Source of the DNA: Oscillospiraceae bacterium
GTDB taxonomy: Bacteria > Bacillota > Clostridia > Oscillospirales > Acutalibacteraceae
DNA length: 64,000 nt
Assembly: GCA_003514385.1 (NCBI GenBank)
Contig: DOQR01000004.1
Coordinates: 517,036 to 581,035, forward strand
Direction: 5' to 3'
The notes beneath the pieces are model-generated. The model worked only from the letters and a program-made list of their open reading frames with translations. It did no database searches and was not told where the DNA came from. Shown here piece by piece: positions 51,725-59,224 of this stretch. The position numbers were made by a program, and so were the translations under genes. Position 1 is the stretch's first letter. Every line of letters starts with the position of its first letter.

Positions 51725-51850
51725 TGCTCCGCCCCCTTTTTCAAGGTCATTTTAGCAGAGCCGATGTCAAAAGTAAACACGGAATTTCAGCCTAACATGA
51801 CAAAAAAATTTGTCGTTGTTTGTTTAAAATGACAAAAAATCCCCGTGATG

Positions 51851-52221
51851 TTATTTTTTCATAACCACATTTTCAAGATAGCTGTTAAAATTCTTATATT
51901 CATTCTCGCTTATCGCCGTCGGGCAGGTCATGACAACGAGCCTGTGGCCCTTATATTCGCTGTGATACGGCGGGTGGATATGCTCGAACGGATTGGCTCT
52001 GTACCCGGCGCGCTCATAAAAAGCCTTGCGGCGGGCGGATACTTCGTCATTCGGCGGGTCGATTTCGAGAATGACCGTCTTTTGCGCTCGCCGAGAAGGA
52101 GAGTGTCTGCGCGCCGTAGCCGCGTCCGCGCATCTCGGGCAGCCGCTGTTCATATATAGGAAAGCTCCATCGCTTTTTCATATATTTTATCTTCTGAATT
52201 TGTCAGTCTTTTAAAAATCAT
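51851..52221 (-). pseudogene. decayed GNAT acetyltransferase
   Basis: The start (MIFKRLTNSEDKIYEKAMEL) is in one frame and ends at a stop near 52150. The acetyl-CoA loop (EMRGRGYGAQTLS) is in a second frame. The C-terminus (TVILEIDPPNDEVSARRKAFYERAGY..., then EYKNFNSYLENVVM) is in a third. Compared with the usual 180-190 residues, about 65 residues between the first and second part are missing. The gene is therefore broken by an internal deletion and at least one further frameshift. Confidence 0.82.
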
Positions 52222-52304
52222 GTTATCATCCTCCGCGCTTTCGGTTATTATACATTTTTACACCCCGGCGTTCAAGAAATCGGGTGTTTAGAATTAAATT
52301 TTCA

Positions 52305-52333
52305 TTGACTGATTATTGTAAATATGGTACAGT
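52305..52333 (+). promoter_or_regulatory. promoter of the sugar symporter gene
   Basis: TTGACT (52305-52310), 17 bases, TACAGT (52328-52333), with TG before the -10. It lies 63 bases before the start codon. Confidence 0.7.
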
Positions 52334-52395
52334 ATTATTTGACTGAAAACGGATTTTCAATATGAAATCCACAAAAAACGGAGGGGTTACAAAAA

Positions 52396-53859
52396 ATGTC
52401 GAATCTTATCAAAAAAATCACATCCACCCCGAAGGGCTGGTCTACAAAACCGAAGGAGAGACTGAGCTACTATCTCTACTTCTGCGGACAGAACGCGATA
52501 TATAACCTCGTCGCCTCTTTCCTGACCACTTATCTCATGCTCTCTATCGGCGGACTTGTCAAAACCGCGGGAATCATGCTCGCGGTCAAGGTATGGGACG
52601 CGGTCAACGACGCTATTTTCGGCGTGCTGTTCGACAAAGTAAAATTCAAGAGCGGCAAGAAGTTTGTCCCGTGGCTCAGGATATCGCTTGTATTTATCCC
52701 GCTGACTACGGTCATGCTCTTCGCCATACCCAATAACTTCAGCGAAAACGCGAAGCTCATCTGGCTCGCTGTTTCATATATACTCTGGGATACCGCTTAC
52801 ACCCTCTGCGACGTGCCGATATTCGGTATCATCACCTCGATGAGCGAAAACATTGACGAAAGAAACAGCATTATATCCTATAAGCAGATTTGGGCGGGCG
52901 TGGGCTCGGGCGTTGCGCTCATTCTCGGCACCGTCCTCGTCGGCGAGCAGGTCAAGCTCAACTACACGGTAGTCGCAATAATCTGCGCCGTGTTCGCAAT
53001 TATCACGATGATCCCCGCCTGCTTCAAGCTTGAGGAGCGCTTCGGCGGAGACAGGGATGAGGATTTCACGCTCAAAAAGATGTTCAGCTACCTTGTTCAG
53101 AACAAGTATCTGCTCATCTATTACATAGGCTATTTCTTCTATTCGAGCGCCAACGTCTCCGGCTCGCTCAACCTTTTTGTCTCGTTCTATCTCTTTAATA
53201 ACTCGCAGTTCTCACTCGTCGTTCAGGCTCTGAGCCTTGTTCCCGCGGCGATATTCTCGTTCCTCGTGCCTCACATGGTCAGAAAATTTGACAAGATGAA
53301 GCTGTTCAGAGTCTGCACTTTGGCTACCGTTATTTTAAGCGTTGTCATGTGGCTCATCGGATACAACTCGATGATAGGCTTCATCATCATCTCGATACTG
53401 CGCGCGGTACCCATGGCTATTCTCGGTGTCATGCTCTTCATGTTCACGCCCGACTGCGCGGAGTTCGGCAAATTCACCTCCGGCATCGAGGCCAAGGGAA
53501 TCACCTTCGCAATCCAGACCTTCATGTGCAAGCTCACCGCAGCCGTCTCCGGCGCGCTCGGAATGTTCATACTCGGTCTCAAGTCCACCGGCTGGGTCTC
53601 TGTTGAGGGCGCGCAGAACTTCGCAGACCTCCAGGGTGTCACTCAGACAGACCACGCGAAGGCCGTTCTGTGGTTCATCTATGTTATGTTCACGGCGATA
53701 GGCTACGCCATAGCCTATATCATCTGGACCCGCTACAAGCTCACCGACAAGGATGTTCAGGCCATGGCGGACTGCAACAGCGGCAAAATAACCCGCGCCG
53801 AAGCCGAAGAAAGACTCGGCGGAAGATACGACAAGAAGTCGAAGAAAGCGAAGAAATAA
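52396..53859 (+). CDS. GPH-family sugar:cation symporter
   Basis: A 487-residue membrane protein with 12 predicted helices of the glycoside-pentoside-hexuronide type. The family motifs are VKVWDAVNDAIFGVLFDK, then RISLVFIPLTTVMLF, DVPIFGIITSMSENIDERN and DCAEFGKFTSGIEAKG. A basic tail (RYDKKSKKAKK) ends the protein. It imports short glycosides with Na+ or H+ and is the only obvious sugar importer in the window. The start follows GGAGGGGTTAC. Two hairpins follow the gene. Confidence 0.93.
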   Translation: MSNLIKKITSTPKGWSTKPKERLSYYLYFCGQNAIYNLVASFLTTYLMLSIGGLVKTAGIMLAVKVWDAVNDAIFGVLFDKVKFKSGKKFVPWLRISLVFIPLTTVMLFAIPNNFSENAKLIWLAVSYILWDTAYTLCDVPIFGIITSMSENIDERNSIISYKQIWAGVGSGVALILGTVLVGEQVKLNYTVVAIICAVFAIITMIPACFKLEERFGGDRDEDFTLKKMFSYLVQNKYLLIYYIGYFFYSSANVSGSLNLFVSFYLFNNSQFSLVVQALSLVPAAIFSFLVPHMVRKFDKMKLFRVCTLATVILSVVMWLIGYNSMIGFIIISILRAVPMAILGVMLFMFTPDCAEFGKFTSGIEAKGITFAIQTFMCKLTAAVSGALGMFILGLKSTGWVSVEGAQNFADLQGVTQTDHAKAVLWFIYVMFTAIGYAIAYIIWTRYKLTDKDVQAMADCNSGKITRAEAEERLGGRYDKKSKKAKK

Positions 53860-53870
53860 CAAACGAAAAG

Positions 53871-53898
53871 AGCGGAGGGGCGTGTGCCTCTCCGCTTT
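53871..53898. terminator. hairpin after the symporter gene
   Basis: AGCGGAG pairs with CTCCGCT, with a short T-run. Confidence 0.6.
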
Positions 53899-53905
53899 AA
53901 ATTAC

Positions 53906-53939
53906 AGCACCCTGTGCACTGAGCCGCAGGGTGCTTTTT
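53906..53939 (+). terminator. symporter terminator
   Basis: AGCACCCTG pairs with CAGGGTGCT and runs into TTTTT. Confidence 0.85.
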
Positions 53940-53954
53940 CGTTAAGTTTATTTA

Positions 53955-55016
53955 TCAGAGCACTACTTCTCTGCCCGTCCTTGCGGACTCGTAAACTGCG
54001 CAGAGAATCTTTATCATATCAATTCCCTGCTGCGGCTTGAAGCACGGCTCGGCGCCCTCAATAACCACATCGTAGAAGTGCCTGAGGTTTCTCGCGTGCT
54101 CTCTGTCGGTAGCGTAGTTAGTCGGGATAACATCGAGGCACTTGCCGTATTCCTCGGTGTAGAATTCGACCTCGCCGTCCTGCCAATTGAGTCCCGCCTT
54201 CGTGCCGCGAAGCTCGACAAAGCGTGTCTCTTTCTTGACGTTCGACGCCCAGCTGAACTCTATCTGGAGCTGCGCCCCGTTATCGAAGCGGATAGTGCCC
54301 ATCGCAAGATCCTCAACGTCAAACGTGCCGTCCTCGACCTTGTCGCCGAAGTCGGAGTTCACGGAGTCGCTGACGTCGTTGTCGGCAAACTTGCAGTATG
54401 TGCTGCCGGTCACGGCGACGGGAGTCGGGCTGCCCATGAGCCATATCGCAAGGTCTATCATATGAACGCCGAGGTCAATGAGCGGGCCGCCGCCGGACTG
54501 CGCCTTGGTGGTGAACCAGCCGCCCTTTCCGGGGATTCCGCGTCTCCTCTGCCAGCCGCAGCGTCCGCAGTATATCTCGCCCATTTTGCCGTCGTCAATA
54601 AACTTCTTCGCAAGCTTAGACGCGTCGGTGAAGCGGTTGTTTCTCATGACCATGAGCGTCTTGCCCGCAGCCTTAGCGGCGTCATTCATCTTCATGACCT
54701 CTTCGACATTGACAGCGTCCGGCTTCTCGCAGAAAACGTGCTTGCCCGCCTTGAAAGCGGCAACCGCGATTATCGAGTGGAGATAGTTCGGGGTGCAGAT
54801 ATCGACAGAGTCTATCGTCTCGTCCTTGAGCAGCTCGTTGAAATCGGTATATACCTTCGCGTCGGGGAAAAAACCGTCGCGGCACTCGACCGCCCTCTCC
54901 TCGATTATGTCGCAGAGCGCGACAACCTCAAGTCGATCGTCTTTAAGATAGTGCTCGCGGTGAGCGCCGTTGAATATTCCGCCGACACCGATAATACCTA
55001 CTCGCCATTTTTTCAT
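53955..55016 (-). CDS. Gfo/Idh/MocA-family oxidoreductase
   Basis: A 353-residue NAD(P)-dependent oxidoreductase: GIIGVGGIFNGAHREHY at the start, the motif CEKPDAVNVEEV, and in the C-terminal domain GGPLIDLGVHMIDLAIWLMG, whose aspartate and histidine are typical active-site residues. The start MKKWRV follows GGAGGTCTTTCT; the longer reading would run over the promoter. It is convergent with the symporter gene and may process the imported sugar. Confidence 0.92.
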   Translation of the reverse strand: MKKWRVGIIGVGGIFNGAHREHYLKDDRLEVVALCDIIEERAVECRDGFFPDAKVYTDFNELLKDETIDSVDICTPNYLHSIIAVAAFKAGKHVFCEKPDAVNVEEVMKMNDAAKAAGKTLMVMRNNRFTDASKLAKKFIDDGKMGEIYCGRCGWQRRRGIPGKGGWFTTKAQSGGGPLIDLGVHMIDLAIWLMGSPTPVAVTGSTYCKFADNDVSDSVNSDFGDKVEDGTFDVEDLAMGTIRFDNGAQLQIEFSWASNVKKETRFVELRGTKAGLNWQDGEVEFYTEEYGKCLDVIPTNYATDREHARNLRHFYDVVIEGAEPCFKPQQGIDMIKILCAVYESARTGREVVL

Positions 55017-55158
55017 AGAAAGACCTCCAAAAATGTATTTCATACGAATTGATTTTAACATAACAAGAAATAAAAAACAAGAGCGGCGGCCTGTACGAAA
55101 TGCCGAAAAAACAGCTTTATTTTTAGTTGATTTAACAATTTGATTTGTGATTGACAAC

Positions 55159-55194
55159 GGAACGGTGGAACGCCTTATGACGCTCCGCCGCTCC
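55159..55194. terminator. 14-bp wobble-rich hairpin
   Basis: GGAACGGTGGAACG can pair with CGCTCCGCCGCTCC using several G-U pairs. It lies between the secreted-protein gene and the oxidoreductase gene and is probably a terminator. The rest of 55017-55229 shows no gene. Confidence 0.5.
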
Positions 55195-55229
55195 TTGCTT
55201 TTATGAAATTGTGTTTTGCAAATTAAAGC

Positions 55230-56708
55230 TTATTTATCAAACGCGCCGAAGCGGGCTGCTATCTTCACGCCGGTCTTTGCAAGCGGAAGAAGAGCAACTA
55301 TGGTTCTGAGCGCTCCGTCAGCAGAGGACGAGAGCACGGAGGAAACGAGGAAATTGACAACAATTTTCTGCGAGGCGTTCATGTCGAGAGCTGCAACAGC
55401 GGTCTTTATCGCCACAGCGTTGTTCTCCTCGGTAAGCTCGGAATGGAGATATCTGAACAGAACGACAAACGCATCCGCCGAGTCGCCTTCGATGCCGACA
55501 AACCAGTTTCTGGTCTTGGCTGCGCTCTCTTTTGCGGTGAAGACTCCGCAGGCGGCGATATCCTTTATTGCAGCCGCAAACTTCTCCTTGTCAAGGTTTA
55601 TTGTAAGAGTGACCGCGGGGGCGGTCTCCTCGCCGTTTTCGTCAACCTTGGCGGCCTGGAGCTCGATGTCCTTGAGCTTGGGGGCGATCATATCGTATAC
55701 GCCGCCGGTGGTGAGGTCAACCTTAACGCTGTTGCCGATACCCAAGCTGATTTTGCCCAGCATACTGTGTATCTGAGTGTCGATAAGTCCCGTGTCAATA
55801 GCGGAGGCAAGATTCGGGAGAAGCTTCAGAACCTCGTCGACCGGGGATTCCGCAGAGGCAACTGCGTCAACAAGAGTGAATATGGGAGTGATGATGCCGC
55901 GGATACGGCGATCCATCTTCTCGTTGGTGTTGGCACCCTTCTTAACATATGCGGTGTACTCGTCGGAGGTCATAAACTCCTTTATGCCGAGAGCCTCAAA
56001 GATGGGGATGAGATCCTCATATATGCCCATCTGCGGACCATAGATAATGCTGCTGGTGTTCTCAAAGGAAACAACGGCAGTCATAACCGAAAGGGGTCTG
56101 AACAGCGACGCAACAGCGTCGAGGAAGCCCTCCTTGTCGCCGTTGGCGAAACCGAAGTCGCCGTCAACAACAGTGAGATACTGCCATGCGTCAAGCTTGC
56201 CTACGGGCTTGCCGTCCTCGCCGAGCGTAGCCGCAGCGGCATTAAGAGCCGCAATGGCGCCCGCGCAAGTCTCCTTGTCCAGCTTGGAGGCGAGGTCCTT
56301 GGGTCCCTTTGCAACAAGGCTACTAAGTCCGCCGACAAGCGGGAACAGCTTCTTGGCAACGAGAGCTACGGCTTCATTGGTGTATACCTTCTCGTTGAGT
56401 ATCTGGGGAACTCCGCCCTCGGGAACCTTCAAAATGGTGAAAAGAATATCTTCAACTCTGCCGATAGATCTGTTGACTGACTTCTTGGAAGCGCCGATGG
56501 GGTACTTGACTTTTGTGCGCTCCATAGCGTCAACATCGGGTTTTTCATCCGTAGGATCGGATGCGGCAAGAGCAGCCGCTTCACTGACAGCGCCCTCAAG
56601 CGCTACGGTCTCTTCCTCCTGCGCAAAGGCATTGAGTCCTGCCGCCATAACGGACATTATCATGCACAGGCAAAGTATAATGCTGAATGTCTTTTTTAAT
56701 GCTTTCAT
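55230..56708 (-). CDS. secreted protein of unknown function
   Basis: A 492-residue protein with a clear signal peptide (1-30, ending NAFAQ) and no other membrane helix, so it is exported. The rest is mixed helix and strand, poor in cysteine, with no sugar-binding, dockerin or sortase motif that I can see. The ATG follows GGAGAACAAGTT. It has a long AT-rich leader holding a 16-bp palindrome that resembles the motifs near the ROK gene, which may control it. I do not recognise the family. Confidence 0.8.
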   Translation of the reverse strand: MKALKKTFSIILCLCMIMSVMAAGLNAFAQEEETVALEGAVSEAAALAASDPTDEKPDVDAMERTKVKYPIGASKKSVNRSIGRVEDILFTILKVPEGGVPQILNEKVYTNEAVALVAKKLFPLVGGLSSLVAKGPKDLASKLDKETCAGAIAALNAAAATLGEDGKPVGKLDAWQYLTVVDGDFGFANGDKEGFLDAVASLFRPLSVMTAVVSFENTSSIIYGPQMGIYEDLIPIFEALGIKEFMTSDEYTAYVKKGANTNEKMDRRIRGIITPIFTLVDAVASAESPVDEVLKLLPNLASAIDTGLIDTQIHSMLGKISLGIGNSVKVDLTTGGVYDMIAPKLKDIELQAAKVDENGEETAPAVTLTINLDKEKFAAAIKDIAACGVFTAKESAAKTRNWFVGIEGDSADAFVVLFRYLHSELTEENNAVAIKTAVAALDMNASQKIVVNFLVSSVLSSSADGALRTIVALLPLAKTGVKIAARFGAFDK

Positions 56709-56845
56709 AACTTGTTCTCCTTTCGTTTTTAAAACGGGTCTGTTAACTCATATCTCTTTTGGGTTTCTCCTCCTCTGCCTTGAAATTAATTTATAAAAAG
56801 GTTATAAATTTCCTTAATTGCTTATTTATTTGTAATTAAGCGTTT

Positions 56846-56861
56846 GTTAATAATTATTAAC
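56846..56861. promoter_or_regulatory. perfect 16-bp palindrome upstream of the secreted-protein gene
   Basis: GTTAATAATTATTAAC is self-complementary. It is followed by GCGTTATTAATT (56865-56876), a half-site also seen near 57945 and 61750. It may be an operator for the neighbouring ROK regulator. Confidence 0.5.
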
Positions 56862-56921
56862 ATAGCGTTATTAATTCGTTTAAAGCACAGAGGGAAGCCT
56901 ACTCCCCTCTTTACTGCGTTT

Positions 56922-57908
56922 CTATAAATCAAGCTGTTCCTGCATATCTTTTTCTATCTTTATCCTCAATATAAATCTGAGTCCGAGGAAGCAGTCCTCA
57001 AAAAAGTTCTCGCGAGTCTTGAACTCCGGAACAAGATAAGGCTTTAGCTTCTTCTTCGTCGTAGATATGAGCTTGGACGTATCTAAACCGTCGATAAGCT
57101 CATAGATAACGACCTTATCGGGATTTATAAGCGAAATCATAACTCTTAACTGCTCGCTGCAAAATTCTATGCGATCGGCATCCGCCTTTAAAACGCTGAG
57201 CGGCACATTCTCCAGCTCACCCGCCGCGCCCGAAGCGCCGCAAAGCACCTTGCCGTTAACGATTATCGCCGAGCCGCTGTTGAACTTTCCGTAGGCATAA
57301 AACAGCGCAACATTATCTTCACAGTCCGAATAATTGAGCGCAACATGAGCCGCCGCATGGAGATCGTTTTCCGCCACGGCGGAAATGCAGAACTTTTCGT
57401 TTATATGCTCAACAATGTTCACGCCGTTTAGCGACGGAAGCATGGCGGAGTCCAAAATCATACCGTCTTTGACAATGCCCGTTACAGCTATTACGGCTAT
57501 CCTTATCAGCGGGTCAGCCTCCATGCTCGTCTCTATTAGCTCATCGAGCTTTGAAAGCACATTGTCATCGCATATGGGAACCTCACCGCTTTTGATGGTA
57601 CGGGTTCTAAAGTCGGATTTTCTGAACAAAATAACATCCGAGTCGATATACATATATAGTATATGCATACGATCCGCATTCAGCTTATAGACCTGCGCCT
57701 TACGGCCGCGCTCCGCGCCAATAACTCCGTCCGGTTCGATAATGCCCTCTGCGACACCGTAATCGACGGCACGGGTAACCGTCGGCAGGCTGAGGCCTAT
57801 GTCCTTTGATATCTGCGGAATAGTCGCCTGCTTATTCTTATGTATATAGCCCCAAACCGAACGGTAATTAGTCAGCTTGACTACGGATGAATCAAGTGTC
57901 TTTTTCAT
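56922..57908 (-). CDS. ROK-family repressor without kinase or zinc motifs
   Basis: A 328-residue protein. Residues 10-65 form a winged helix-turn-helix (RSVWGYIHKNKQATIPQISKDIGLSLPTVTRAVDYG). The rest follows the ROK fold (VTGIVKDG, NDLHAAAHVAL, GSAIIVNGKVLCGASGAAGELE). The phosphate-binding DxGGT of sugar kinases is absent (the equivalent is YMYIDSDVI) and the zinc cluster CGxxGCxE is missing after GELE. It should therefore be a sugar-responsive DNA-binding protein only. It is divergent from the metallophosphatase-GH3 operon and probably regulates it. Confidence 0.87.
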   Translation of the reverse strand: MKKTLDSSVVKLTNYRSVWGYIHKNKQATIPQISKDIGLSLPTVTRAVDYGVAEGIIEPDGVIGAERGRKAQVYKLNADRMHILYMYIDSDVILFRKSDFRTRTIKSGEVPICDDNVLSKLDELIETSMEADPLIRIAVIAVTGIVKDGMILDSAMLPSLNGVNIVEHINEKFCISAVAENDLHAAAHVALNYSDCEDNVALFYAYGKFNSGSAIIVNGKVLCGASGAAGELENVPLSVLKADADRIEFCSEQLRVMISLINPDKVVIYELIDGLDTSKLISTTKKKLKPYLVPEFKTRENFFEDCFLGLRFILRIKIEKDMQEQLDL

Positions 57909-57956
57909 AATTTGCGCCCCTCATTCGCCAATTAAAAAACCCTCGTTATTAATTAA

Positions 57957-57985
57957 ATTATATCACCGCGTTCTGCTCTTCGCAA
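57957..57985 (-). promoter_or_regulatory. promoter of the ROK gene
   Basis: On the minus strand TTGCGA (57980-57985), 17 bases, TATAAT (57957-57962). GTTATTAATTAA (57945-57956) touches the -10 element, suggesting autoregulation. Confidence 0.65.
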
Positions 57986-58061
57986 TATGCACTTTTGCCA
58001 AAAACTGACTTTTTAAATTATGCACAGTAAACAACGCAGAATCGCGAATGCAACACAATTA

Positions 58062-58090
58062 TTGACACAGTGTCGAAGCAAGTATATAAT
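58062..58090 (+). promoter_or_regulatory. consensus promoter of the metallophosphatase-GH3 operon
   Basis: TTGACA (58062-58067), 17 bases, TATAAT (58085-58090). The palindrome GACAC-A-GTGTC (58064-58074) overlaps the -35 and spacer, a typical repressor position. Confidence 0.88.
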
Positions 58091-58118
58091 TTCAGTATCA
58101 AATATCGGAGGGAACAGC

Positions 58119-59198
58119 ATGGCAAAAGGACTGCCGGATTCAAAGAAATATATAAAAGAAAAGCGGGCTCCCCTGCGCTTCGGCGCGGACGGAAAATTCC
58201 GCATTCTGCATCTGACTGATGTCCACGAGGTCGACCCGGAGATGGACGATGAGGAGGACAGGCAGATACCGATAAATAAGAGCAAAGAGACGATAAATGT
58301 CATTCGCCGATGCATCGAAATTGCTAATCCCGATCTTATCGTTTTCGGCGGCGACAACATCAGCGGCTATTGGCAGGAGTTCACATATGAATATATGTAT
58401 AATACTATCAAAAAGATAGTCGCGCCGATTGCGGAGAAAAATATCCCGCTCGCCATAGTTTTCGGCAATCACGATGCCGAGGCTCAGCCCAAATTGCCGT
58501 TTCTCGCGAAAGAGAATCAGATCTGTATATACGCCGAATACGAGAATTTCAGGAGCACGATGAACGACGAGGATGTCTCCGGCTGCGCGAATTGCAGTTT
58601 GCCTATTTTGTCTTCCGACGGCAAGCATATCGCCTGGAACATCTGGTGCATCGACTCGGGCGACTATGTCAGGGACGATGAGTTCAATGTTATAGACGAC
58701 GCCGGATACGGCTTTGTGAAAAAAGATCAGATAGCATGGTACGAAAGACGCGCCGCCGAACTCAAGGCGCAGAACGGCGGAAAAGCCGTGCCCTCTCTGC
58801 TGTTTCAGCATATCCCCGTCATTCAGGAATACAAAAAACTCAAAAAAGACCCGGATGGCGAATACAGCCTCGGCGCGCAGCACTACTCCGTCTCGGACGG
58901 CGCACTGCTCGAGGGCGAGATTCACGAATCCCCATGCCCGCCGCTCGAAAACGGCGACGAATTCGAGCACTGGAAGAGAACGGGCGATATAGTCGCCGCA
59001 TTCTTCGGCCACGACCATGTGAACACATTCACAATGGAAGTCGACGGCATAAAGCTCGTTCAGAGCCCAGGCGCGGGCTACCACTCCTACGGCGACAAAC
59101 GCGGCGGCAGACTGATTATAATAGACGAAAACAAGCCGGATTCGTATGAGTCGGAATGCATTTTCATCGACAGAATAACACAAGGTGAGCTTAAATAA
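58119..59198 (+). CDS. calcineurin-like metallophosphoesterase
   Basis: A 359-residue enzyme with the two-metal motifs in order: DVH (residues 34-36, LHLTDVHE), GGDN (LIVFGGDNISG), GNHDAE, then LLFQHIP and FFGHDHVN. It has no signal peptide. The substrate may be a phosphodiester or a phosphosugar; its place in front of a GH3 glucosidase suggests handling of a phosphorylated glycan part. The start MAKGLP follows GGAGGGAACAGC; an upstream in-frame reading would span the promoter. Confidence 0.9.
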   Translation: MAKGLPDSKKYIKEKRAPLRFGADGKFRILHLTDVHEVDPEMDDEEDRQIPINKSKETINVIRRCIEIANPDLIVFGGDNISGYWQEFTYEYMYNTIKKIVAPIAEKNIPLAIVFGNHDAEAQPKLPFLAKENQICIYAEYENFRSTMNDEDVSGCANCSLPILSSDGKHIAWNIWCIDSGDYVRDDEFNVIDDAGYGFVKKDQIAWYERRAAELKAQNGGKAVPSLLFQHIPVIQEYKKLKKDPDGEYSLGAQHYSVSDGALLEGEIHESPCPPLENGDEFEHWKRTGDIVAAFFGHDHVNTFTMEVDGIKLVQSPGAGYHSYGDKRGGRLIIIDENKPDSYESECIFIDRITQGELK

Positions 59199-59224
59199 AT
59201 TCAAATAAAGGACGGAGAACAGCT

